From: an uncultured Lachnospiraceae bacterium
GTDB lineage: Bacteria > Bacillota > Clostridia > Lachnospirales > Lachnospiraceae
Reading direction: 5' to 3'
Assembly: GCA_910588405.1 (NCBI GenBank)
Contig: CAJUPT010000037.1
Location: 1 to 33,458, forward strand
Length of the DNA stretch: 33,458 bases
Shown in pieces: positions 8,309 through 15,853 of this stretch (position 1 is its first letter; the number at the start of each line of letters is the position of its first letter). Below the pieces are notes generated by a model. It made no database searches. It was not told the DNA's origin and worked only from the letters and a program-made list of their open reading frames with translations. The position numbers were made by a program, and so were the translations under genes.

Positions 8309-10354
8309 ATGAAAAAAGGCAAACAATCCATAAATCGGCTGCAAAGCTATCTGATCACCCCTTTTTTATGTTCCGCGGTGATTATTGTGGCGAATGTGGC
8401 GATGCTGGCGTTGGACCGGAGGGCGGCAGCGCTGATGCTTCCGGCCAGCTGTATCTGTCTGATTCTCTCCGTCGTCCTTTATCTTTACCGGAAGCCCCTT
8501 CTCCTGAAAGACCTGGTGAATTTTTCCATGGAACATGCCCAGGTGCAGAATCAGCTTTTGCGGGCGCTGCCGATGCCTTATGCGATTATTGACGAGGCGG
8601 GAAAGATTCTGTGGATCAATTACGCGTTTCAGCGGGAGATCGGAAAAGAAAAAAATAAAAATATCAGGACCCTCTTTCCCGAGGTGAAGCGAAAGGATAT
8701 TCCGGTTGACGACGAGCATAGGATTATTAACGTGCGGCATGGGGACCGATACCTGCGGCTGGAGCTGGTAAATGTGGTTCTGCCCGGAGAATTTACGGAC
8801 AGCGGTTTTGCGGGAATGGGGGAGGAAGGGGGGCTCCCCCGCCTGCTGGCCCTCTATATTTTTGACGAGACAGAGAGCATTGGCCTGCGAAAAACCATGG
8901 AAGAGGAACAGATGGTGGCCGGGCTGATCTATCTGGACAATTATGAGGAGGCTATGGCGCTGGTGGACGAGGTGCGAGTCACCGTGATTTCCGCCCTGGT
9001 GGACCGGAAAATTACCCGCTATTTTGCCCAGATGGGAGCCGTGATCAAAAAGCTGGAAAAAGACCGGTATTTTGTGGCGGTCAAGCAAAAGTATCTTCCT
9101 GTCATGACGGAGGATCATTTCCGGATTCTGGAGGATGTAAGAACCATGAATACCGGAACAGAAATTGCCTTTACACTAAGTATTGGTCTTGGCTGCGGTG
9201 CGGCCACTTATGAAGGGAATTATGAGTATGCCCGTACCGCCATCGATATGGCGTTGGGCCGGGGCGGCGATCAGGCGGTCATTAAGGATGGGGAGAATAT
9301 TTCCTATCATGGCGGAAAGTCCCAGGCCACGGAGAAAAATACCCGGGTGAAGGCCAGGGTAAAAGCCCATGCGTTAAAAGAGCTGCTGTTAAGCAAAGAG
9401 GAAGTGCTGATCATGGGCCATAAGCTGGGAGACGTGGATTCTCTGGGGGCAGCCATCGGCCTTTACCGGGCGGCGACTACGCTGGACCGCAAAACGCACA
9501 TCGTGATCAATGATATCACCGCTCCGCTGCGTCCGGTGATCGAAAAGTTTAAAAACGACAGCGAATATCCGGAGGATCTGTTTTTAAACAGCAGTCAGGC
9601 CATGGAGGCGGTTACCCGCAATACGGTGGTGATTGTGGCGGATGTGAATCGCCCCAGCGTTACGGAGTGCCCGGAGCTGCTTGATATGTCGGACTATATC
9701 GTGATTCTTGACCATCACAGACAGACCAGGGACAGTATCACCAATGCCGTTTTGTCCTATGTGGAGCCTTATGCTTCCTCTACCTGCGAGCTGGTGGCCG
9801 AGATTCTGCAGTATATCGGCGACGACATCAAAATCAGGGGAGTCGAGGCGGATGTGATGTACGGCGGTATTATTCTGGATACGGACAGCTTTTTGAGCAG
9901 GACGGGCGTCCGTACCTTTGAGGCGGCTGCCTTCCTGAGAAGAAGCGGCGCCGATATGACCAGGGTGAGAAAAATCTTCCGTGATAAGATGGAGGATCAT
10001 AAGGCCCAGGCCGAGGCGGTGCGCAGCGCAGAGATTTTTGAGAATGTATTTGCCATCACCACCTGCCCGGCGGAAGGGGTGGAAAGTCCTACGATCGTGG
10101 GCGCGAAGGCGGCCAATGAGCTGTTGAATGTGGTGGGCGTGGACGCTTCAATCGTGCTCACGGACTATCAGAATAAGATTTATGTCAGCGCCCGTTCCGG
10201 CGGAGAGATCAATGTGCAGCTGGTGATGGAAAAGCTGGGAGGCGGCGGCCACAGTACGATGGCCGGCGCTCAGCTGACCGGATGTACCGTCCAGGAAGCG
10301 CTGCAATATGTAAAGGTGACAATCAAACAAATGCTGGATGAGGGAGAAATTTAA
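8309..10354 (+). CDS. gdpP: Cyclic-di-AMP phosphodiesterase GdpP (DHH/DHHA1)
   Basis: This 681-residue membrane enzyme hydrolyses cyclic di-AMP to pApA and so affects potassium, osmotic and cell-wall homeostasis. Two N-terminal helices (about 10-60) precede a PAS-like region (about 75-150) and a degenerate GGDEF domain (about 170-305). The catalytic DHH domain shows GHKLGDVDS (370-378) and the DHH triad (468-470). The DHHA1 end shows GGGGHS (644-649). Length and domain order match the family. Its stop is one base before the rplI start, giving the order gdpP-rplI-dnaB widespread in Firmicutes. The RBS is weak (agaggt). Confidence 0.95.
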   Translation: MKKGKQSINRLQSYLITPFLCSAVIIVANVAMLALDRRAAALMLPASCICLILSVVLYLYRKPLLLKDLVNFSMEHAQVQNQLLRALPMPYAIIDEAGKILWINYAFQREIGKEKNKNIRTLFPEVKRKDIPVDDEHRIINVRHGDRYLRLELVNVVLPGEFTDSGFAGMGEEGGLPRLLALYIFDETESIGLRKTMEEEQMVAGLIYLDNYEEAMALVDEVRVTVISALVDRKITRYFAQMGAVIKKLEKDRYFVAVKQKYLPVMTEDHFRILEDVRTMNTGTEIAFTLSIGLGCGAATYEGNYEYARTAIDMALGRGGDQAVIKDGENISYHGGKSQATEKNTRVKARVKAHALKELLLSKEEVLIMGHKLGDVDSLGAAIGLYRAATTLDRKTHIVINDITAPLRPVIEKFKNDSEYPEDLFLNSSQAMEAVTRNTVVIVADVNRPSVTECPELLDMSDYIVILDHHRQTRDSITNAVLSYVEPYASSTCELVAEILQYIGDDIKIRGVEADVMYGGIILDTDSFLSRTGVRTFEAAAFLRRSGADMTRVRKIFRDKMEDHKAQAEAVRSAEIFENVFAITTCPAEGVESPTIVGAKAANELLNVVGVDASIVLTDYQNKIYVSARSGGEINVQLVMEKLGGGGHSTMAGAQLTGCTVQEALQYVKVTIKQMLDEGEI

Positions 10355-10355
10355 G

Positions 10356-10802
10356 ATGAAAGTAGTATTATTGGAAGATGTAAAAGCGCTGGGGAAAAAA
10401 GGCGAGCTGGTGGAAGTCAGCGACGGCTATGCCAGGAATTTTATCCTGCCGAAGAAAAAGGGCATGGAAGCCACGGCTAAGAATCTGAACGATTTAAAAT
10501 TGCAGAAGCAGCATCAGGACAAGCTGGCGGCAGAGCAGCTGGCGGAGGCGAAAGCGCTGGCGGAGAAGATTGATGCGGCTATGGTGGTGATGAAGGTGAA
10601 AACCGGCGAGGGCGGAAAGGTGTTCGGTTCCGTTTCCACAAAAGAAATCGCCCAGGCGGCGAAGGAACAGTGCGGTTTTGATCTGGACAAGAAGAAAATG
10701 GTACTGGAGGAGCCCATTAAAAGCTGCGGAAACCATATCATTCCTGTTAAGCTGCACCGGGAAGTGACGGCGAAGCTGACGGTGAAGGTGACGGAAGGCT
10801 GA
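10356..10802 (+). CDS. rplI: 50S ribosomal protein L9
   Basis: This 148-residue protein binds 23S rRNA and has the standard family length. The N-terminal domain begins MKVVLLEDVKALGKKGE and contains the L9 signature around GYARNFILPKK. A long charged connecting helix (about 40-75) leads to the C-terminal domain with GKVFGSVSTKEIA. The ATG at 10356 gives the canonical N-terminus. An ATG 18 nt upstream lies inside gdpP. agggaga just upstream serves as RBS and is also the end of gdpP. Confidence 0.97.
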   Translation: MKVVLLEDVKALGKKGELVEVSDGYARNFILPKKKGMEATAKNLNDLKLQKQHQDKLAAEQLAEAKALAEKIDAAMVVMKVKTGEGGKVFGSVSTKEIAQAAKEQCGFDLDKKKMVLEEPIKSCGNHIIPVKLHREVTAKLTVKVTEG

Positions 10803-10865
10803 CGAAAAAATATCCCTTTGTTATTTTTCGGGAGAGTTTCGGAATTCAATGCGAAAGAGGAGAAA

Positions 10866-12203
10866 ATGGAAGAAGCATTGATTAAACGGGTACAGCCCCA
10901 TGACGCGGATGCGGAGCGGGCGGTGATCGGCGCTATGCTGATGGACAGAGAAGCCATCGTGATCGCGGCGGAGTCTCTGCGGAAGGAGGATTTTTACCAG
11001 CCGCAGCTGGGCGTTGTATTTGAAGCGATTGTGGAGATAAACAATGAGGGCAAGCCTGTTGACATGGTCATTCTCCAGGATCGTTTAAAGGAAAAGGATG
11101 TGCCGCCGGAGATCAGCAGCCTGGATTTCGTCAGGGGCCTGATGGATTTGCACCTGACTTCGGCGAATATTGATCATTATGTGCGGATTGTATATGAGAA
11201 AGCTCTGCTGCGCCGGCTGATCAGAGTGAACGAATCCATAGCGGACAGCTGTTACGCGGGAAATGAAAAGGTGGAGGATATTCTGGAAATGACGGAGAAG
11301 AATATCTTCGACCTTTTAAAACAGCGCGCGGCCAGCGATTATGTGCCGGTGGCACAGATCGCGCTGAATACGCTGGAGCGCATCGAGCAGGCGGCCAGGA
11401 ACAAAAGCTCCGTCACGGGCATTCCCACGGGATTTTCTGATCTGGACTATAAGCTGTCCGGGCTGCAGCCTTCTGACCTTGTGCTTGTGGCTGCCAGGCC
11501 CTCCATGGGAAAGACGGCATTTGTGCTGAATATCGCCCAGTATACCACGCTGCGGAAAGACTATCCCTGCGCCATATTCAGTCTGGAGATGTCAAAAGAA
11601 CAGCTGATGAACCGTCTGTTCGCCATGGAGTCCCGTGTGGATTCCCAGGCGCTTCGGATCGGAAATCTGACAGATACGGACTGGGAAAAACTGGTGGAAA
11701 GCGTGGGCCTGATCGGAAATTCCGGTTTGATTATTGATGATACGCCGGGCATTTCCGTCAGTGAGCTGCGCAGTAAATGCCGGAAGTTTAAGCTGGAATT
11801 TGGCATTAAGCTGGTGATTATCGATTATCTGCAGCTGATGTCCGGCTCCGGCGCAAGAAGTTCTGACAGCAGGCAGCAGGAGATTTCCGATATTTCCCGG
11901 TCCTTAAAGGCGCTGGCCAGGGAGATCGAGTGTCCGGTGATCGCTCTTTCCCAGTTAAGCCGTGCCTGCGAGTCCCGCCAGGATCACCGGCCGATGCTGT
12001 CGGATTTGAGAGAGTCCGGGGCTATCGAGCAGGATGCGGATGTGGTGATGTTTATTTACCGGGACGATTATTATAATCATGACAGCGATAAAAAAGATGT
12101 GGCGGAAATTATTATCGCCAAGCAGAGAAACGGTCCGATCGGGACCGTGGAGCTGAAATGGCTGCCCGACTACACGAAATTCGCGAATTTGGAAAGGGCA
12201 TAA
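10866..12203 (+). CDS. dnaB: Replicative DNA helicase DnaB
   Basis: This 445-residue hexameric helicase unwinds DNA at the replication fork. The N-terminal primase-interaction domain spans about residues 10-150. The RecA-like C-terminal domain has Walker A ARPSMGKTAF with K216, then SLEMSKEQL, DYLQLM (Walker B) and SQLSR. No intein interrupts it. The ATG at 10866 is chosen because gaggag lies just before it and the protein then starts at the expected distance from HDADAERAVIGAML. It follows rplI by 63 nt. Confidence 0.97.
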   Translation: MEEALIKRVQPHDADAERAVIGAMLMDREAIVIAAESLRKEDFYQPQLGVVFEAIVEINNEGKPVDMVILQDRLKEKDVPPEISSLDFVRGLMDLHLTSANIDHYVRIVYEKALLRRLIRVNESIADSCYAGNEKVEDILEMTEKNIFDLLKQRAASDYVPVAQIALNTLERIEQAARNKSSVTGIPTGFSDLDYKLSGLQPSDLVLVAARPSMGKTAFVLNIAQYTTLRKDYPCAIFSLEMSKEQLMNRLFAMESRVDSQALRIGNLTDTDWEKLVESVGLIGNSGLIIDDTPGISVSELRSKCRKFKLEFGIKLVIIDYLQLMSGSGARSSDSRQQEISDISRSLKALAREIECPVIALSQLSRACESRQDHRPMLSDLRESGAIEQDADVVMFIYRDDYYNHDSDKKDVAEIIIAKQRNGPIGTVELKWLPDYTKFANLERA

Positions 12204-12204
12204 G

Positions 12205-12783
12205 ATGGCGAAACAGATCTGGAAACCGGGAAATATGCTGTATCCCCTTCCGGCGGTGCTGGTGAGCGTATCGGACGGGGAAGGGCATGACAATCTGGTG
12301 ACGGTGGCCTGGACCGGTACGGTATGCACCAATCCGCCCATGGTCTATATTTCTCTGCGCCCTTCCCGCTATTCCTGGCAGATGGTAAAGAAGACGGGAG
12401 AGTTTGTCATTAACCTGACCACGGAAGCGCTGGTCAGGGCGACGGACTGGTGCGGCGTCAAATCGGGCCGGGATGTGGATAAATGGAAGGAAACGGGACT
12501 GACCAGGGGAAAACCATCTGCAGTATCCGTGCCAATCGTGGAGGAATGCCCGGTGAATATCGAGTGCCGGGTCACCCAGGTTTTGGAGCTTGGTTCTCAC
12601 CATATGTTTCTGGCGCAGGTGGAGGCGGTTCAGGTATCTTCCGAGTACCTGGATGCAAAAGGAAAATTCCACCTGAACCGATGTGAACCGCTGGTATATT
12701 CCCACGGAGACTATTACGGATTGGGGAAATGGCGGGGAAATTTTGGATACAGCGTGAAAAAGAAAGGAAAGGGTCGAAAATAA
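12205..12783 (+). CDS. Flavin reductase family protein (FMN-binding split barrel)
   Basis: This 192-residue protein has the split-barrel flavin-binding pattern: YPLPAVLVSV near the start, the conserved NLVTVAWTGTVCTNPPMV strand-loop, SRYSW, and EFVINLTT. Family members bind FMN and act as flavin reductases or electron carriers. The actual partner here is unknown. It starts one base after the dnaB stop (TAAG-ATG), so it belongs to the same transcript. The C-terminus is strongly basic (KKKGKGRK). Confidence 0.88.
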   Translation: MAKQIWKPGNMLYPLPAVLVSVSDGEGHDNLVTVAWTGTVCTNPPMVYISLRPSRYSWQMVKKTGEFVINLTTEALVRATDWCGVKSGRDVDKWKETGLTRGKPSAVSVPIVEECPVNIECRVTQVLELGSHHMFLAQVEAVQVSSEYLDAKGKFHLNRCEPLVYSHGDYYGLGKWRGNFGYSVKKKGKGRK

Positions 12784-12808
12784 ATTCCAAAAAATGGGAC
12801 ATCCATTA

Positions 12809-12836
12809 TTGCAAATGAGGATTTGTATGGTATAAT
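12809..12836 (+). promoter_or_regulatory. Probable promoter of the MerR-type gene
   Basis: TTGCAA (12809-12814), a 16-nt spacer and TATAAT (12831-12836). The -10 box lies in the left arm of a perfect inverted repeat. Confidence 0.5.
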
Positions 12837-12920
12837 GTCGGTAGACATTATACCGGCCCGAAGCGAAGCGTAGTGGCCATCCGCCGGAGGCACATGTCCG
12901 TAGGACATGTTATAATGTTG
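12829..12920 (+). repeat. Palindromic leader element, copy B
   Basis: A perfect inverted repeat ggtataatgtc/gacattatacc (12829-12854) is followed by agcgaagcgta (12862-12872, shared with copy A) and a second perfect inverted repeat acatgtcc/ggacatgt (12892-12910). A further tataat follows at 12911-12916. Both strands of the first repeat contain TATAAT. Confidence 0.55.
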
Positions 12921-12987
12921 GAGTAAGCAACTGCGGCACGGAAGACGTTGCAAAATTGAATATCTTATCCAGAAAGGGGACATGAGG

Positions 12988-13620
12988 ATGGGGGACAACC
13001 ATTACCGTATCTCGGAAGCTTCGAAGAAGCTGAACGTAGAGGATCATGTTTTACGATACTGGGAAGAAGATTTAGGGATGGATATTCCCCGGAATGAGAT
13101 GGGCCATCGCTATTATACCGATGTACATATCGAGACATTTCAGAGAATCAAGGAGATGAAGGAGCTGGGGTGCCAGCTGAAGGAAATCCGCCAGAGACTG
13201 TTAGACGAGGGAAATGAAACGCTGTTTCGGGAGCTGGGCGACGAGGTGGCCATGACAGACGCCAGGGCGCTGCCGATGGACCGGTTGGAGCAGTTTCAGA
13301 ATCTGATGGTTCATGTGGTGGCTCAGGCCATCGAAACAAGCAATGAGCGGCTGGGAGAGCAGGTCAGCGAACAGGTCAGCCAGCGAGTGTTAAAGGAGAT
13401 GAACTACCAGCTGCGTATGCGGGAGGAGCGGGAAGAAGAACGCTATAAGAAGCTGGACGAGGCATTGCGGAACGTACAGAAGAGTCGCAAGCTGCAGGCA
13501 GAGATGCCGGACCAGAGCCGCATCGTGCAAATGAAAAAGAAAAGAGGTTTGTTCGGACGGAACCGGAAAGAAGCGGAGAAAGAGAACAGAAAGACCCGGT
13601 TTGCGGACATGCTTTCATAA
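12988..13620 (+). CDS. MerR-family HTH regulator with C-terminal coiled coil
   Basis: This 210-residue DNA-binding protein has a MerR-type winged helix at about residues 5-70: YRISEASKKL, HVLRYWEEDLG, the wing NEMGHRYYTD, and QRIKEMKELG. The long middle and C-terminal part is charged and predicted coiled coil (EERYKKLDEALRNVQK). It ends in a basic tail, with no cysteine or ligand pocket typical of metal or drug sensors. That plan is closer to RacA-like or structural MerR proteins than to inducible activators. The ATG at 12988 has aaagggg at good spacing. The ATG at 12982 (two residues longer) sits too close to the RBS. Confidence 0.8.
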   Translation: MGDNHYRISEASKKLNVEDHVLRYWEEDLGMDIPRNEMGHRYYTDVHIETFQRIKEMKELGCQLKEIRQRLLDEGNETLFRELGDEVAMTDARALPMDRLEQFQNLMVHVVAQAIETSNERLGEQVSEQVSQRVLKEMNYQLRMREEREEERYKKLDEALRNVQKSRKLQAEMPDQSRIVQMKKKRGLFGRNRKEAEKENRKTRFADMLS

Positions 13621-13681
13621 ATAAATGCCCTTGTCGTTTTCACGGTCCTACAATAGGAAGTTCAGAAGATTTTCCTGTGGT

Positions 13682-13718
13682 ATAAAAAAATAGCCCGGCT
13701 TGACAGCCAGGCTATTTT
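13682..13718. terminator. Bidirectional terminator between the MerR-type gene and ferredoxin
   Basis: The stem has arms aaatagcc and ggctattt, flanked by an A-run on the left and T/A on the right. It serves convergent genes ending at 13620 (+) and 13743 (-). Confidence 0.75.
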
Positions 13719-13742
13719 AATGTGCTCCGATTGGAGTCAGTC

Positions 13743-13916
13743 TCATTCGCCAGCGGAGATTGCATCGTTGGGACATGCGTCAGCGCAGCTACCGCAATCT
13801 ACACACTCATCAGCGTTGATCACATACTTGCCATCGCCTTCGGTGATCGCGTCGTTAGGACACTCATCAGCGCAAGAACCACAAGCTACACACTCATCAC
13901 TAATTACATATGCCAT
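13743..13916 (-). CDS. 2[4Fe-4S] ferredoxin, clostridial type
   Basis: Translating the minus strand from the ATG at 13916 gives a 57-residue protein. It has two CxxCxxC-xxx-CP clusters: CVACGSCADECP (residues 9-20) and CVDCGSCADACP (38-49). This is the classic small low-potential electron carrier of anaerobes, with internal twofold symmetry. A strong RBS (complement of cctcctttt, 13927-13935) precedes it. It is monocistronic, with a promoter at 13986-14014 and the terminator at 13682. The likely partners are hydrogenase and pyruvate:ferredoxin oxidoreductase, encoded elsewhere. Confidence 0.95.
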   Translation of the reverse strand: MAYVISDECVACGSCADECPNDAITEGDGKYVINADECVDCGSCADACPNDAISAGE

Positions 13917-13985
13917 TGGTCTGATCCTCCTTTTAGACTTTTTATGTACGCAGGGGGCGGTAAGCCCTCCTTAATACCTGGTTAC

Positions 13986-14014
13986 ATTGTAATACAGAAA
14001 GGTATATAATTCAA
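13986..14014 (-). promoter_or_regulatory. Promoter of the ferredoxin gene
   Basis: On the minus strand, TTGAAT (14014-14009), a 17-nt spacer and TACAAT (13991-13986) lie about 70 nt before the start codon. Confidence 0.65.
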
Positions 14015-14087
14015 GTGGAATTTTCTTGTTTCACAGGAAAGTTCTTTAAACTGTCCGGTCGTAAATTGACCAATCGCAAAAGTGGGC

Positions 14088-14116
14088 TTGCCAAGAAATC
14101 GGAGTTATACTATAAT
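14088..14116 (+). promoter_or_regulatory. Promoter of the DUF1858 gene
   Basis: TTGCCA (14088-14093), a 17-nt spacer and TATAAT (14111-14116). It is divergent from the ferredoxin promoter and implies a leader of about 100 nt. Confidence 0.7.
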
Positions 14117-14141
14117 ATTTCATAGAGTTAAAAAACAGACA

Positions 14142-14199
14142 GGGCATTCCGGCAGGGCTTACCCGTAAAAGATAGCCGTAAGGTAATTTCAGGATGCCC
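14142..14199 (+). promoter_or_regulatory. Structured 5' leader of the DUF1858 gene
   Basis: The outer stem gggcattc (14142-14149) pairs with ggatgccc (14192-14199), with one G-U pair. Inside, cttac (14158-14162) can pair with gtaag (14178-14182), or ttacc (14159-14163) with ggtaa (14182-14186); these are mutually exclusive. I do not recognise a known riboswitch. The RBS tggagg follows at 14210-14215. Confidence 0.4.
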
Positions 14200-14225
14200 G
14201 GATAAAACAATGGAGGTATCTTATA

Positions 14226-14435
14226 ATGGCAAAACAGGTTTCAAAAGATATGCTGATCAGCGAGCTTCTTGAGGTTGACCCCGGCATCGTCCCGATTCTG
14301 ATGGCTGCAGGCATGGGCTGCATCGGCTGCCCCTCCGCCCAGGGCGAGTCTCTGGAAGAGGCGGCTGCGGTACACGGCATCGACGGCGAGGCGCTGGTAG
14401 CGAGGATTAATGAATATCTGACGTTAAAAGGCTGA
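14226..14435 (+). CDS. DUF1858 domain protein
   Basis: This 69-residue protein matches the small DUF1858 family: a SKDMLISELLEVDP start, the IVPILMAAGMGCIGCP core and an LEEAAAVHGID helix. The pair of cysteines in CIGC is typical. These domains occur alone or attached to redox and hybrid-cluster-type proteins in anaerobes, but the biochemical role is not established. It has its own promoter, a structured leader and a terminator, so it is monocistronic. Confidence 0.9.
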   Translation: MAKQVSKDMLISELLEVDPGIVPILMAAGMGCIGCPSAQGESLEEAAAVHGIDGEALVARINEYLTLKG

Positions 14436-14446
14436 AAAAGCGTAAT

Positions 14447-14477
14447 AAAAAATGGGGGCGGAAAGCTCCCATTTTTT
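14447..14477. terminator. Bidirectional terminator between DUF1858 and mecA
   Basis: aaaaaatggg (14447-14456) pairs with cccatttttt (14468-14477). A/T-runs on both sides serve the convergent genes. Confidence 0.85.
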
Positions 14478-14499
14478 ATATTGAACCGACAGCGTTTCT

Positions 14500-15279
14500 T
14501 TAGATCAGCGCCAGCCGCTGTAAGGCCACATCCGCAATGAACTTTTCATAGTGCTCCTCATAATAGGCGTCCGTGGCGTAAGCACTCTTCACTCTCCTGC
14601 CGTATTCCAGCAAAATGTTGCACACCCGGTTAAATTCCTCCGGACTGTGGGAGGACTTGTTGATAACCAGGAAAAATGTGCCGTCGGGAGAGCGGTAAAG
14701 GGTGTTTAATCCAAAATAAGTATCGGACAGAACCGCCGCCGCCCTGGTGATATCCTCCAGATTTTTAAAGGAGTAAATGCGCACCAGGTTTACCCGGTCT
14801 ACGCTGTCCTTGATGGCTTCAGGCTGCAATAAATCGTGTTCCTGAACCACCTCAGTGCTTTGTTTCGTCTTGCTCTGCTGATTTTTCCGGTTTTCCAGAA
14901 GCATGTTGAAGATATCCAGTATGTCGTCTGCGCCTTCCGGAGGTTCTCTGTCCGATTTTCCGAAGCCGCCCGTGCCGTCAGGAAAAGCCTGGGAGGGGGC
15001 AAATTTGGAAAATCGGCTGTCCAGCTCGTCGGGATCGTCAATTTTTGTTATGATTAAAATGATTTTTTCACCGGTTAAGGGGATTGCCTCCACCATAAGC
15101 GGCATATCGTTGACTTCGAAGCCGCATTGCTCATATGCTGTCTGAATCATCTCCTGAAACAAGGAACGGGCTTTTTCGCTTCCATATGCCAATTCGCTTA
15201 GATTCAGCTCCCGGGAATTCAGATCCTCCCGGTTTAAGGTGCAGCGAATCTGGTTGTCGCTGATTTTTTCTATATCCAA
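14500..15279 (-). CDS. mecA: Adaptor protein MecA
   Basis: This adaptor brings substrates to the ClpC-ClpP protease. The N-terminal substrate-binding domain has EKISDNQIRCTL and the LSELAYGS.KAR region. A low-complexity linker lies at about residues 110-160, and a C-terminal ClpC-binding domain has VRIYSFKNLEDI. I place the start at TTG 15279, giving 259 residues and an N-terminus (M)DIEKISDNQ like clostridial MecA. gggagtga lies just upstream. The longer ATG start at 15357 would add 26 atypical residues and lies only two bases after a -10 box, so it would probably not be in the transcript. Confidence 0.85.
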   Translation of the reverse strand: MDIEKISDNQIRCTLNREDLNSRELNLSELAYGSEKARSLFQEMIQTAYEQCGFEVNDMPLMVEAIPLTGEKIILIITKIDDPDELDSRFSKFAPSQAFPDGTGGFGKSDREPPEGADDILDIFNMLLENRKNQQSKTKQSTEVVQEHDLLQPEAIKDSVDRVNLVRIYSFKNLEDITRAAAVLSDTYFGLNTLYRSPDGTFFLVINKSSHSPEEFNRVCNILLEYGRRVKSAYATDAYYEEHYEKFIADVALQRLALI

Positions 15280-15359
15280 GATCTCACTCCCATTCTGCGA
15301 TAAGTACAATCCGGCTTTATGTCCCGCCGGGTTTTTATAAGGAAAGAATTCACTCATTC

Positions 15360-15389
15360 ATTATACCTTATATAGATTTGATATGTAAA
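15360..15389 (-). promoter_or_regulatory. mecA: Promoter of mecA
   Basis: On the minus strand TTTACA, an 18-nt spacer and TATAAT (15365-15360). The predicted transcript start near 15353 lies past the upstream ATG and gives a leader of about 75 nt before the TTG start. Confidence 0.65.
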
Positions 15390-15761
15390 GCTATATTTTT
15401 GGTTTTTCAGAGGCTTTTTCAGGAACTTTTACCAGATGCTTGTTCTGGCGCAGAGCTGGCACAAAATCGGCTCGAATTTGGCTTTAACTGGCACGAAGCA
15501 GGTCTTGAAAAATGGAAAAAATTCCTTTATAATAATGTCATCGAGCTCGAATTAAGGAAAAGTCGAAATAATATATCACGAAACCTTCAAAGCCTTCTGA
15601 AAAAGGAGAGACCTTTCCGAAAACCATTCTTAAGAAGTCCTTATGCGCATCAGGCTTTTATGTCACCATTAAAAGTAGCAGAAACACAGATTCCCGATTC
15701 AAACGCCGCTTCAATGTAAAAACAGGACGGTTATGGTATTGTCCGAGAATTCCCCATCAGG
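15390..15761. other. AT-rich intergenic region with no recognised gene
   Basis: About 370 nt between the mecA and GH18 promoters. An open frame at 15378-15719 starts at TTG without an RBS and overlaps the mecA promoter. Its product matches nothing I know. No tRNA, repeat or strong hairpin was seen. Confidence 0.5.
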
Positions 15762-15790
15762 TTGTAGGAAGAATGTTAATGTGGTATAAT
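15762..15790 (+). promoter_or_regulatory. Promoter of the GH18 gene
   Basis: TTGTAG (15762-15767), a 17-nt spacer and TATAAT (15785-15790), 63 nt before the chosen ATG. Confidence 0.7.
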
Positions 15791-15853
15791 GTGAACACTT
15801 ATGTTACCAGACATTCATTTAGCAGTATTTTTACAACAGGAGGAATTTCTGAA

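Noticed and set aside
13720..13974. Plus-strand frames over the ferredoxin
   Set aside because: They are antisense to an unmistakable two-cluster ferredoxin; their repeat appearance comes from the duplicated cluster.
15378..15719. 113-residue plus-strand open frame
   Set aside because: It starts at TTG without an RBS inside the mecA promoter region, and its product is unlike any family I know. I could not fully exclude a lineage-specific gene.
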